NCBI GenBank assembly: GCA_024281075.1 | Contig: JAMXLK010000076.1 | Location: 1-37,109, forward strand | Direction: 5' to 3' | DNA length: 37,109 nucleotides | DNA from: Vulcanimicrobiia bacterium | Lineage (GTDB): Bacteria; Vulcanimicrobiota; Vulcanimicrobiia; Vulcanimicrobiales; Vulcanimicrobiaceae | Part shown: positions 1-7,688 of the stretch, one piece after another | How positions within the stretch are numbered: the first letter of the stretch is position 1 | Layout of the letters: each line of letters begins with the position of its first letter | The notes under the pieces: generated by a model | What the model was told of the DNA's origin: nothing | Databases searched by the model: none | The model's input: the letters and a program-made list of their open reading frames with translations, nothing else | Translations under genes and position numbers: made by a program

Positions 1-361
1 CCGACTTTTTGTAGGTGTAGCGCTGAATCGTGACGGCATAACCGGCGTTGCGCATCAGTGTCGCCACGTACGCGACCGAGGCGGCGTAGCCGGCCGTACC
101 GGTATCGCGGTTGCCGTGACCGTGCCGGCCCGGATGATCGTCGGCGATGCGTTGGAACCGTGCAAGCCGCTCCCACAGCCGTGCGCGCTTGATGCATCCT
201 TCGAGCTTATCGAGCGTATCGTTCACGCGGCGTTCGCACCGGCTCAAATCAGCCTGATCTACGCTATTCTGGGCGGTAGGCAGTGCGCTTTGATCAAAGG
301 GCGGCGACTGGCACGCCGCCAGCGCGAACACGAGGACGCACGCAAAGATTTTAATCCGCAC
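1..361 (-). CDS. M28-family metallopeptidase lipoprotein, N-terminal part
   Basis: The visible 120 codons begin with GTG at 361 and run off the window's left edge. A lipoprotein signal is clear: a short basic start, a hydrophobic stretch and a lipobox ending in LAAC about residue 17. The region after it reads LARFQRIADDHPGRHGHGNR, then GTAGYAASVAYVATLMRNAG and a YAVTIQRYTYKK stretch. This is the typical start of secreted M28 aminopeptidases that carry a protease-associated domain. The catalytic zinc-binding part lies outside the window. The start is 8 bases after the hypF stop, so it may be the last gene of the hyp transcript, though its role need not be linked to hydrogenase. No strong ribosome binding site precedes the GTG. 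Family assignment rests on the N-terminal pattern only. Confidence 0.72.
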   Translation of the reverse strand, partial: MRIKIFACVLVFALAACQSPPFDQSALPTAQNSVDQADLSRCERRVNDTLDKLEGCIKRARLWERLARFQRIADDHPGRHGHGNRDTGTAGYAASVAYVATLMRNAGYAVTIQRYTYKKS

Positions 362-369
362 GCGAGCCG

Positions 370-2616
370 TTAACCCATTGCCGCGATGCCGGCTTGGCCC
401 AAGCTAATGCCGCCGTCATTGGCGGGAACGCGCTGATTGACCCAGAGCCGCGCGCCGAGCCGTTCGGAAAGCATTTCGACCAGCAGCGCATTTTGAAAGA
501 CCCCGCCCGACGCCACGACGGGCTGCGCACCGAGCGCGCCGACCGCCGCGCAAACGGCGGCCGCGACGGCGCCGTGGAAGGCGCGCGCGATTTCGCCGAC
601 GTCGCGGCCGCGTTGGCGATCCGTGACGATCGCTTGCAAGAGCGGACGAAAATCGAGTTTTCCATCGCACAATGGGAAGGGATACGGCCGAGCGTCTCCA
701 CTCGAACGTGCGAGATACTCAACCCACGTCGCAGCCTGGGCTTCATACGTGATCGCGCGCGTAAAACCGAGCAGCGCGGCGACGGTATCGAAGAGCCTGC
801 CGACGGACGTCGTTACGAAGGTGCGCACGCCGCTGCGGGCAACGCGCAGCGCCTTCACGTAACGATCCGGGAACGCGAACGGCGGCGCAGTCAAATCCGG
901 AAGATCGTCGAGCGCGCTCAAAAAACCGGCAGCGGCCTGCACCGGATGGCGCGCGGCCGCGTCGCCTCCCGGCAATACGGCCGGCAGCAGCGCAATGGCG
1001 CGCGTCAGTCCGTCCCGCAGGCTTCCCGTAAAGATTTCGCCGCCCCAAATCGTGCCGTCGTCGCCGTAACCGGTTCCGTCGAAGGCAATGCCGATAACCG
1101 GCGTATCGAAGGCGCCGCGCTCGGCGAGCACGCTCGCGACGTGCGCGCGATGATGCTGCACGGCGCGATGACGCCGCCCCAACGATCGGGCATACTCGCT
1201 CGAAACGTATTGCGGGTGCGCATCGTACACGACGAGCGCATCGTCGAGCGACACTTCGTACATGGAACAGAAATCGTCGATCGTCTCTCGAAACGATTCG
1301 TACGCTGCGTAGTGTTCCAAATCGCCGATATGCTGGCTTGCGAAGGCCTGTCCGTCGACCACGAGCGTCACCGCATTTTTCAGATCCGCGCCCACGCAGA
1401 GCATCGGGCGGTGCGCCGGCAGCGTCGCTACGACCTGTGGCGCGTAGCCGCGCGAGTGGCGCAGCACGACTGGTCCTCCCGCGCCGGCCATCGCAATGGA
1501 ATCGTCGACTCGGCGCGCGATCTTGCGTTCGCCGATGAGGAATGCATCGGCGATCTGCGCCAGTCGCTCGCGCGCATCGCCGTCGCGATATGCAATCGGC
1601 TCGCTCGAGCGATTGGCGCTGGTCATCACGAGCACGCTGGGCGCACCGGCAGAAAAGAGCAGATAGTGCAGCGGTGCGTACGGCAGCATGATGCCGTAAT
1701 CGCGATTTGCGGGCGCGACGCCGGGAAGAACGCACGTCGAGGGCGCCAGCACGATCGGGCGTTGCACGGACGTCAGCAGCCGCGACGCGTCCGGACTCAA
1801 GCTGACAATCGATCGCGCGGTCTCGAGATCGCGTACCATCAGCGCAAACGGGCGTTCTTTGCGATATTTTCGCTCGCGAAGGGCTGCGACGGCATCCGCG
1901 CTGCGCGCGTCGCAGGCCAAGTGGTAGCCGCCGATGCCTTTGATCGCGACAATCGCGCCTTCGCGCAGTAATGCCGCAGTTGCGGCGATGGCGGCGTCGC
2001 CCTGCTCGCGGCGTTTGCCGGCCTCCAGCTCGTACGACGGTCCGCAAACGGGACATGCAACCGGTTGCGCGTGAAATCGCCGGTCCGCCGGATCGTGGTA
2101 TTCAGCCGCGCAACGGTCGCACATCGGCCAGTCATGCATGGTCGTCTGCGGACGATCGTACGGTAAGCCGAGCACGATGCTGTATCGCGGGCCGCAGTTC
2201 GTGCAGTTGATGTAGGGATAGCCGAAGCGCCGATCGTTCGGATCGAAGAGCTCGCGAAGGCAATCGTCGCAGGCCGGCAGATCGGGCGAGATGCGAGCCG
2301 TCGGCCGCCGCGCGCTCTCGACCGTCGGTGCGATGAAAAATTCTTCGAAGCCGTCGATCGCGACGGGTGACTCTGCGAGCGAGGCGACGCGCGCCGCGAC
2401 CGGTGCTTGATGGGCAATCGCATCGAGCAGATTTCGAATCGCCTCAGGCGGCCCCTCGACCTGGATCTCAACGCCGCTGTGCGCGTTACGCACCCAGCCG
2501 CGCAGTCCGCGCGCACGCGCAAGCCGATAGACGAAGGGGCGGAAACCAACGCCTTGCACGACGCCCGTAATGCAAATGCGGCGCGCTTCGATCGCCGGCG
2601 CCGAGGCTTCCTTCAC
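370..2616 (-). CDS. hypF: Carbamoyltransferase HypF ([NiFe]-hydrogenase maturation)
   Basis: HypF activates carbamoyl phosphate and passes the carbamoyl group to the C-terminal Cys of HypE, the first step in making the cyanide ligands of the active-site iron. All four domains are visible: acylphosphatase (about residues 12-105, motif GVVQGVGFRPFVYRLA), two zinc fingers (CDDC, CTNC, CDRC and CPVC pairs, about 115-220), a YrdC-like nucleotide-binding domain (about 225-400, KGIGGYHLACDA) and a Kae1-like domain with VQHHRAHVASVLAE and ASGGVFQN. The reading frame is open further upstream, but that extension is Arg-rich and overlaps the preceding gene. GTG at 2616 gives 748 aa, the normal family length, and a 4-base GTGA overlap with the upstream stop, so I chose it. 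It is the last hyp gene of the leftward operon. Confidence 0.95.
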   Translation of the reverse strand: MKEASAPAIEARRICITGVVQGVGFRPFVYRLARARGLRGWVRNAHSGVEIQVEGPPEAIRNLLDAIAHQAPVAARVASLAESPVAIDGFEEFFIAPTVESARRPTARISPDLPACDDCLRELFDPNDRRFGYPYINCTNCGPRYSIVLGLPYDRPQTTMHDWPMCDRCAAEYHDPADRRFHAQPVACPVCGPSYELEAGKRREQGDAAIAATAALLREGAIVAIKGIGGYHLACDARSADAVAALRERKYRKERPFALMVRDLETARSIVSLSPDASRLLTSVQRPIVLAPSTCVLPGVAPANRDYGIMLPYAPLHYLLFSAGAPSVLVMTSANRSSEPIAYRDGDARERLAQIADAFLIGERKIARRVDDSIAMAGAGGPVVLRHSRGYAPQVVATLPAHRPMLCVGADLKNAVTLVVDGQAFASQHIGDLEHYAAYESFRETIDDFCSMYEVSLDDALVVYDAHPQYVSSEYARSLGRRHRAVQHHRAHVASVLAERGAFDTPVIGIAFDGTGYGDDGTIWGGEIFTGSLRDGLTRAIALLPAVLPGGDAAARHPVQAAAGFLSALDDLPDLTAPPFAFPDRYVKALRVARSGVRTFVTTSVGRLFDTVAALLGFTRAITYEAQAATWVEYLARSSGDARPYPFPLCDGKLDFRPLLQAIVTDRQRGRDVGEIARAFHGAVAAAVCAAVGALGAQPVVASGGVFQNALLVEMLSERLGARLWVNQRVPANDGGISLGQAGIAAMG

Positions 2617-2852
2617 TGCGGCTGCGCCGCAACGAAGCAAGAGCGGCCGCCGTATCCCATCTGCACGACGCGGCCATCCGCCACCAGCACGGGCACGCTG
2701 CACGCGCCGCCGCAGAATGCAGCGAGCCGCGCAAGCGCATCCACGTCGCGCTCGACGTCGTACTCGACGAATTCTTCGCGCCTCCACTGCAGCTCGTCGC
2801 GCAGTTCGGCCGTGTACGGACAGCTCCGGCTACCGTAGAGTTCAAGCAGCAT
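2613..2852 (-). CDS. Uxx-star / glutaredoxin-like small redox protein
   Basis: A 79-aa thioredoxin-fold protein. It starts MLLELYGSRSCPYTAELRDE, followed by FVEYDVERD, VPVLVADGRVVQMGY and a final GGRSCFV. The CPYT motif with a single redox Cys (no CxxC), the SVPVL cis-Pro loop and the trailing Gly-Arg-x-Cys match what I recall of the Uxx-star family, in which the first Cys may be selenocysteine; here it is an ordinary TGT. Two further Cys lie in FCGGACS. The ATG at 2852 overlaps the end of the SIS gene by 11 bases, and its stop overlaps hypF by 4 bases (GTGA), so it is translated as part of the hyp operon. A thiol-redox or persulfide/metal-handling role in hydrogenase assembly is inference; plain glutaredoxin is the alternative. 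Confidence 0.75.
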   Translation of the reverse strand: MLLELYGSRSCPYTAELRDELQWRREEFVEYDVERDVDALARLAAFCGGACSVPVLVADGRVVQMGYGGRSCFVAAQPQ

Positions 2853-4038
2853 CGCGGCCGAGCAGCTCCAAACCTTCGCGCATGATGTGATAGATCGATC
2901 CCTGCACCTCCTGAATGCGCGGTATGTAATCGCAGTCAACGACGACGGGAATATCCGCGAGTCCGCGGCGTGCGATCTCACCGCCGTCGTATCCTAAGAG
3001 CGCGAGCGTGAGCAATCCGCGTTTGCGTGCCTCTTCGAGTGCGGCCAGGATGTTCTTGGACCCGCCGCTGGTGGAAAGGCCGATCGCTACATCGTGCGGA
3101 CGCGCCTGTGCCACGAGCTGGCGCAGAAAGACGACCTCCGTCCCGACGTCGTTCGCAATTGCGGTGACGATGGCCGGTTCCAGCGCAAGCGAGACGGCCG
3201 GAATCGGACGCGCACCGTCTTCCGGCATGACGCAGTCTAAAGCCCAGTCGGTAGCGTCGGTTGCCGAGCCGCCGTTTCCGAACAGGATCAGCTTCCCGCC
3301 GGCGCGCAGCTCACCGGCGATGGCCGCGATCGCTTCGGCGATAACCGCGGTTTGCCGCGCGACGACCTGTTCGCGCAGCGCGCGTGCGTCGGCCGCCTTC
3401 ATCAGAATCGAACTTGCCACGTCGTCGACCAGCGAATCGTGCGAGGCGCCGCCGTCGCCCAGAAACGGATAGAGGAAGCCGGACGCGCCGACGTCGTGTC
3501 CCATCTCCCGATGCTCGAAGAAGACGTGCACCGTTTCGTAGAGTGCGTGGGTCAGCAACTCGATCATCTCTTGATGGATGTGTGCATCACCGCACGGCGC
3601 TTCGAGCGCGTAGTCTGCATGCGTGCCTGGGAGTGCAAACGTGAGCGCACCGCGCGCGCGCGCCGCATCGAGCGTTCGCAGCACGGCCGGATCGCCTTGC
3701 GGCGGACCGAAGGCCATCACGATGTCGTCGGGCGTCATCACTGCTTCGACCCAATGCTCGAAGGCGATGCTGAGGTCCATTGCCGGCAGGGCGCGTTTGC
3801 CGACGATGACGGGGTGGACGAACTCTACCGAAACATGCTGCGCATCGGTCGCATACGAACCGCGTCCAAATGCGAGCAGCCGGCCCCCGCGATCGAACCG
3901 CTCGAACATGCGGCGGCACGCGTGCGCGAGCGGTTTTGCTTCTTTGGAAAAGAATTCGTCAGCGACGGCGTTGCGCCGTTCGAACCGCTGCGCGATCCAT
4001 TCCTCCAGCATGGCCGGCGCGCGAGTTTGGTTCAGCAT
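2842..4038 (-). CDS. Tandem SIS-domain protein (GmhA-like), hydrogenase-cluster accessory
   Basis: 398 aa with two sugar-isomerase (SIS) domains, about residues 35-190 and 215-395; ordinary GmhA phosphoheptose isomerases have one domain of about 190 aa. The second copy keeps the phosphosugar-binding pattern (LILFGNGGSATDA, then GLSTSGGSKNILAALEEA and RIQEVQGSIYH). The first is degenerate but recognisable (LLAFGRGSYATDAQHVSVEF). The Glu of the GmhA helix after the Ser loop appears only in copy one, and the His of GmhA's QEhH segment is Gln in copy two, so classical isomerase activity is doubtful. ATG at 4038 overlaps the hypE stop by 7 bases. I recall GmhA-like genes in actinobacterial-type (group 1h) hydrogenase operons, which fits this position; the function there is not established. 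Confidence 0.85.
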   Translation of the reverse strand: MLNQTRAPAMLEEWIAQRFERRNAVADEFFSKEAKPLAHACRRMFERFDRGGRLLAFGRGSYATDAQHVSVEFVHPVIVGKRALPAMDLSIAFEHWVEAVMTPDDIVMAFGPPQGDPAVLRTLDAARARGALTFALPGTHADYALEAPCGDAHIHQEMIELLTHALYETVHVFFEHREMGHDVGASGFLYPFLGDGGASHDSLVDDVASSILMKAADARALREQVVARQTAVIAEAIAAIAGELRAGGKLILFGNGGSATDATDWALDCVMPEDGARPIPAVSLALEPAIVTAIANDVGTEVVFLRQLVAQARPHDVAIGLSTSGGSKNILAALEEARKRGLLTLALLGYDGGEIARRGLADIPVVVDCDYIPRIQEVQGSIYHIMREGLELLGRDAA

Positions 4039-5081
4039 ATGCGCGGCAGCGGGTCGCCGACGAGCATGTCGATGACGCGGCTGCCGCCATAACTCGTCAC
4101 CGCGAGCACGCTGCCCGGCGGCGTCGCGCGAACTTCGCCGATGCAGGCCGCGTTCTCACCACCGTCAATCGCGCGCATCGCGGCGAGCGCGCCATCGGCA
4201 GCCTCGCCCGAAACGACGGCGATGAGCTGTCCTTCGTTGGCGATGTGCAATGGATCGAGCCCCAGAATTTCGCACGCTCCGCGCACTTCGTTACGCATCG
4301 GAATCGACTCTTCGTAGAGCGTGACTCCGAAATCGCGTCCGCGTACGAGCTCGTTGAGCGCGGTCGCAACCCCGCCGCGCGTGGGATCGCGCATCCAATG
4401 CAGCGCGGACCCGGCACGCTCGATCAAGGCTTCCGCGAAGGGCGTGAGCGGCCGCGTATCGGAGACGAGACTCGCTTCGAGATCGAGATCGCCGCGCGCG
4501 AGCAAGATGGTGATGCCGTGATCGCCGATCGGGCCTGAGAGCAGCACGCGATCGCCTTCGACGACGCGTTCCGCCGCCAGCCGCACGCGCGGATCGACGG
4601 TGCCGAATCCAAAAGTCGCGACGTACATGCCGTCGGCAAAGCCGTGCTCGACGACCTTCGTATCGCCACCGACGATCGCGACGCCAGCGCGCCGCGCCGC
4701 CGACGCCATCGCTTCGACCTCTTCGCGCAGCGTTTCTCCGGCGAAACCGGCCTCGAGAATGAATGCCGCCATCAAGCCCAACGGCCGCGCGCCGGAAACC
4801 GCCAAATCGTTGATGGTTCCGTTAACGGCGAGCTCGCCGATGGAACCGCCCGGAAATCGCAGCGGCTTAACGACGTATCCATCGGCCGTCGTCGCGAGCG
4901 TTACTCCGTTGACGGACGTCAGCGCGGAATCGGAGAGCGCCTGCAAAATCGGATTGGCCAGCAGCGGAAGGAACAGGCCCTCGACCAGGCGTCGAGAGGC
5001 TTTCCCGCCCGCACCGTGCGCCATCTCGATCTGCGCGTCGTTAAACCGGACCGCCGGCCGCGTCCGCTCGATGGTTTCCAT
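4032..5081 (-). CDS. hypE: Carbamoyl dehydratase HypE
   Basis: HypE takes the carbamoyl group from HypF on its last Cys and dehydrates it with ATP to a thiocyanate, which is passed to iron on the HypC-HypD complex. The protein belongs to the PurM/AIR-synthase fold family: NGTINDLAVSGARPLGLMA, VGGDTKVVE, LLSGPIGDHGITIL and DPTRGGVATALNE are all present. It ends in the diagnostic PRIC, with the reactive Cys as residue 349. The frame is open 20 codons further upstream, but this overlaps hypD. ATG at 5081, four bases after the hypD stop, gives the usual length of about 350 aa. Confidence 0.96.
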   Translation of the reverse strand: METIERTRPAVRFNDAQIEMAHGAGGKASRRLVEGLFLPLLANPILQALSDSALTSVNGVTLATTADGYVVKPLRFPGGSIGELAVNGTINDLAVSGARPLGLMAAFILEAGFAGETLREEVEAMASAARRAGVAIVGGDTKVVEHGFADGMYVATFGFGTVDPRVRLAAERVVEGDRVLLSGPIGDHGITILLARGDLDLEASLVSDTRPLTPFAEALIERAGSALHWMRDPTRGGVATALNELVRGRDFGVTLYEESIPMRNEVRGACEILGLDPLHIANEGQLIAVVSGEAADGALAAMRAIDGGENAACIGEVRATPPGSVLAVTSYGGSRVIDMLVGDPLPRIC

Positions 5082-5085
5082 CGCG

Positions 5086-6198
5086 CTAGACGCTAACCGG
5101 TTCGTCGCGATGCACGTAGCGATAGTAGGCCGCGCAGGCACCTTCGCTCGAGACCATCAGCGCGCCGATGGGATGCTCCGGGTTGCACTCCTTACCGAAG
5201 AGCTTACACTGCGGCGGCTTGAGGACGCCTTTGAGCACTTCGCCGCACTGCGCCGCCTTCGGATCGGTCACGCGGACGCCCGGAACTTCGAACTGCACTT
5301 CGGCGTCCCAGGCCGCGAATGCGTTGGAAAGTTTCAGCGCCGATTGCGAGATGAAGCCCAATCCACGCCATTCGAAGTATGGCCGAAGCTCGAAAACGTC
5401 ACCCATCGCGCGCAGCGCCGGAAGGTTGCCTTCCCACGGAACGATGCGCCGGTATTGATTTTCGACGCGCGCTTCGCCCGAACGCAGCTGCCCCAGGATC
5501 ATCAAGATCGATTCGAGGATGTCGAGCGGCTCGAATCCCGAGATCACGACCGGCTTGCCGTAATCGCGAGCGATGAACTCGTACGGCCGGCAACCGGTCA
5601 CGGTCGAGACGTGGCCGGGGCCAACGAACGCGTCCAAACGCATGTCGGGAGAATCGAGAATCGCGCGAATCGCCGGAACGATCGTGACGTGGTTGCAGAA
5701 GACCGAAAAATTACGCGCGTTCAACGCCCGTGCGCGCTGGAGCGTCAGCGCCGTCGACGGTGCCGTCGTTTCAAAGCCGATGGCAAAGAACATCACGTGC
5801 TTGCCGGGATTGGTCTGCGCGATCCGCAGCGCGTCCAGCGGCGAGTAAACCATGCGGATATCGAAACCGCGCGCTTTGAGCTCGAGCGGCGTGCCTTTCG
5901 TTCCCGGCACGCGCATCATATCGCCGAACGCGGTGAAGATCACGTTCGGTTGTTGCGCAATCGCAAGGCCGTCGTCGATGCGCCCCATCGGCAGCACGCA
6001 GACCGGACAGCCCGGGCCGTGGATGAGCTCGACGTTGCCAGGCAACAGATTCTTGAGACCGTGGCGATAGATCGCATGCGTGTGTCCGCCGCAGACTTCC
6101 ATGATGCGGTAGTGGCGATCCGGGTCGGCCGTTCGGGCGATCTCACGCGCCACGTTCGAGATTAGCTTGGGATCGCGAAACTCGTCAACGTACTTCAT
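5086..6198 (-). CDS. hypD: Hydrogenase maturation scaffold HypD
   Basis: HypD, with HypC, is the scaffold on which the Fe(CN)2CO unit is assembled. It carries a [4Fe-4S] cluster and a redox-active thiol pair. The 370-aa product shows the family signatures in order: MEVCGGHTH (about residue 34), HGPGCPVCVLP, AIGFETTAPSTALTL, FVGPGHVSTVTG and the Cys-rich C-terminus (QCGEVLKG, PPQCKLFGKECNPEHPIGA, SSEGACAAYYRY) that ligates the cluster. Length is normal. ATG at 6198 overlaps the hypC stop as ATGA, indicating coupled translation of the two partner proteins. Confidence 0.97.
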   Translation of the reverse strand: MKYVDEFRDPKLISNVAREIARTADPDRHYRIMEVCGGHTHAIYRHGLKNLLPGNVELIHGPGCPVCVLPMGRIDDGLAIAQQPNVIFTAFGDMMRVPGTKGTPLELKARGFDIRMVYSPLDALRIAQTNPGKHVMFFAIGFETTAPSTALTLQRARALNARNFSVFCNHVTIVPAIRAILDSPDMRLDAFVGPGHVSTVTGCRPYEFIARDYGKPVVISGFEPLDILESILMILGQLRSGEARVENQYRRIVPWEGNLPALRAMGDVFELRPYFEWRGLGFISQSALKLSNAFAAWDAEVQFEVPGVRVTDPKAAQCGEVLKGVLKPPQCKLFGKECNPEHPIGALMVSSEGACAAYYRYVHRDEPVSV

Positions 6199-6467
6199 TG
6201 CGAAAAGCGGTAACCTCGAATCTCTTCCATTGCCAACTCGTCCTCACCGAGTGCCTGCAGCATGCGCAGCTGATCGCGCGCCTGCGACTCGCCGATCTTG
6301 CTCATCGCAAAACCGACGTGAATCAAGACCCAATCGCCGGGCCCGACGCGTTCGTTCTCGAGCAGCCCAATGTTGACGCTGCGCTTCACGCCGCCGACGT
6401 CGACTTTTGCAAGCGCGGGTTGCTCTGCGGAGAGCTCGACGATCTGACCAGGTATCGCCAGACACAT
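6195..6467 (-). CDS. hypC: Hydrogenase maturation chaperone HypC/HybG
   Basis: HypC binds iron together with HypD and then delivers the Fe(CN)2CO unit to the hydrogenase large-subunit precursor. The 90-aa protein starts with the invariant MCLAIPGQI; its Cys2, exposed after removal of Met, is the functional thiol. The VDVGGVKRSVNIGLL and VGPGDWVLIHVGFAMSKI segments form the usual OB-like barrel. The C-terminal helix is somewhat longer than in the shortest homologues. It starts 7 bases after the maturation protease stop and overlaps hypD by 4 bases. Confidence 0.96.
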   Translation of the reverse strand: MCLAIPGQIVELSAEQPALAKVDVGGVKRSVNIGLLENERVGPGDWVLIHVGFAMSKIGESQARDQLRMLQALGEDELAMEEIRGYRFSQ

Positions 6468-6474
6468 CGCGGCG

Positions 6475-6948
6475 CTATCCCTCGACCGCGACCGGCGCGC
6501 CGAGCGCGCGCGTTACGAGATGCCGGACCAGCGCCGCAGCGGGCTGCACGGCTTGCCGCACGACGCCCGAAAGGCCGATCTCCGGATCCATGGCGTAGGG
6601 CTCGCACCCGATCAGCGTGATCGGCGGGAGCTCGCCGCCGATCGTGCCGACGAACGCGAGAACGCTCGAGACGTCCATGCGGTGAGCGTCGGGTGAAGCC
6701 GGCGCTAACGCCGTTTCGGGTTCGATGACGTAGATCGTTCCGGGCGGTCCGCCTCGCGGCACCGCGTCGATCAGGAAGACTCGATCGTAGCCCGAGACGA
6801 GCTCGTAGGCGAGATGAACTCCGCGAATCCCGAAATCTTCAATCTTCACGTCCGCAATAGGATCGGCGCACAGCATGCGCACGACTTCGGTGCCGAACCC
6901 GTCGTCGCCGAAGAAAATATTACCGATTCCGGCGATGAGAATCTTCAC
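6475..6948 (-). CDS. Hydrogenase maturation (C-terminal) endopeptidase
   Basis: A 157-aa HybD/HoxM/HycI-type protease, which clips the C-terminal extension from a hydrogenase large subunit after nickel insertion. The N-terminus ILIAGIGNIFFGDDGFGTEV holds the first nickel-sensing acidic residue, FLIDAVPRGG holds the second (Asp) and SPDAHRMDVSS the His, so the three metal ligands of the family are present. Presence of a dedicated protease implies a large subunit with a cleavable tail encoded elsewhere in this genome, since none lies in the window. ATG at 6948 overlaps the preceding stop (ATGA). Confidence 0.92.
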   Translation of the reverse strand: MKILIAGIGNIFFGDDGFGTEVVRMLCADPIADVKIEDFGIRGVHLAYELVSGYDRVFLIDAVPRGGPPGTIYVIEPETALAPASPDAHRMDVSSVLAFVGTIGGELPPITLIGCEPYAMDPEIGLSGVVRQAVQPAAALVRHLVTRALGAPVAVEG

Positions 6949-7241
6949 GACTCGTGCGCTCGCTCCGCCGCGACCGGTTCCACTTCATCAGGATGGAAAA
7001 AGAGCGAGCGGCCGTACCAGTGATGCAACTCGCTAGCGGGATCGTCGTCGACCGTCACGGCGACGTACGTGCGATCGTCGACGTCTCGATGAATGCCGCG
7101 GACCGTCGCGGTGCGGTTCTCCAGGAATTGATCCCAGATATCTGCGCGGCGCTTGGGATGAAGCCGGACGACGGTGCCTTTGCCGATCGGCACGCCGTCA
7201 ACGAACACGCAGTCGCCTTGTACCAAGAGGGCGCCCTCCAT
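6945..7241 (-). CDS. Conserved hydrogenase-cluster protein of unknown function (98 aa)
   Basis: First gene of the leftward hyp operon. It is a small soluble beta-rich protein with no signal or membrane segment. Readable elements are GTVVRLHPKRRADIWDQFLE, TATVRGIHRD, YVAVTVDDDPASELHHWYG and a C-terminal RSLFFHPDEVEPV. I recall proteins of this size with a similar ending (phenylalanines, then PDEVEPL) in hydrogenase gene clusters of other bacteria, but I know no established function. ATG at 7241 has no clear Shine-Dalgarno sequence. Its stop overlaps the maturation protease start by 4 bases, which argues for a functional link. Confidence 0.8.
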   Translation of the reverse strand: MEGALLVQGDCVFVDGVPIGKGTVVRLHPKRRADIWDQFLENRTATVRGIHRDVDDRTYVAVTVDDDPASELHHWYGRSLFFHPDEVEPVAAERAHES

Positions 7242-7328
7242 TGATCTGTTACCCGTGCCGGTAATGAGTCACGCAGCGAACGCCGACAGGGAAGCGCCAC
7301 GTTGCTGTCCTGAGGGCCGAAAGCGCGG

Positions 7329-7334
7329 TACTAT
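7329..7334 (+). promoter_or_regulatory. Candidate -10 box of a leaderless hypA promoter
   Basis: TACTAT lies 6 bases before the hypA GTG at 7341, and no Shine-Dalgarno sequence is present. This is the geometry of a leaderless transcript whose first base is the start codon. No good -35 hexamer is seen at 17 bases. The 99-base gap 7242-7340 must also contain the promoter of the divergent hyp operon, which I could not pin down. Confidence 0.35.
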
Positions 7335-7340
7335 ACCACG

Positions 7341-7688
7341 GTGCACGAAGTCGGAGTCGCGCTCGGTCTCTTGGAAGGAGTCCAAACGACGGTAATCGAT
7401 CGCGACGTCGAGCGCGTCTGCACCGTGAACGTACGCCTGGGAGCGTTGAGCGGCGTCGTTCGCGACGCCTTGCTCTTCTCGTGGGACGTCGTAACGAAAG
7501 AGACGATCTGCGAAGGCAGCGAGCTTCGCATCGAGGAGGTTCCGCTCGTGGTCTATTGCGAGCGTTGCGGCACGCAGCGTGCGCCGGCTCCGGGTACAGG
7601 GCTGGTCTGTCCACAGTGCCGAAGCGTTTCTTCCAATATCGTGCGCGGTCGCGAAATGGAGCTGGTGTCGGTGGAGGTTCCCGCATGA
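7341..7688 (+). CDS. hypA: Hydrogenase nickel-incorporation protein HypA
   Basis: HypA passes nickel to the hydrogenase large subunit with HypB. The 115-aa product begins MHEVGVA; Met1-His2-Glu3 is the nickel site of the family, which fixes the GTG at 7341 as the start. The structural zinc site is present as two CxxC pairs (CERC about residue 73 and CPQC about residue 92). Length and domain order are normal. It heads the rightward hypA-hypB-permease unit, divergent from the rest of the hyp genes, and its stop overlaps hypB as ATGA. Confidence 0.95.
   Translation: MHEVGVALGLLEGVQTTVIDRDVERVCTVNVRLGALSGVVRDALLFSWDVVTKETICEGSELRIEEVPLVVYCERCGTQRAPAPGTGLVCPQCRSVSSNIVRGREMELVSVEVPA

Noticed and set aside
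394-1971. Long rightward open frame (about 525 codons) opposite hypF
   Set aside because: Arg/Ala/Asp-rich translation with no family motif, exactly antisense to an intact HypF; high GC makes such frames common.
4600-6165. Long rightward open frame (about 520 codons) opposite hypD and hypE
   Set aside because: Antisense to two complete, motif-rich maturation genes; composition is that of a shadow frame.
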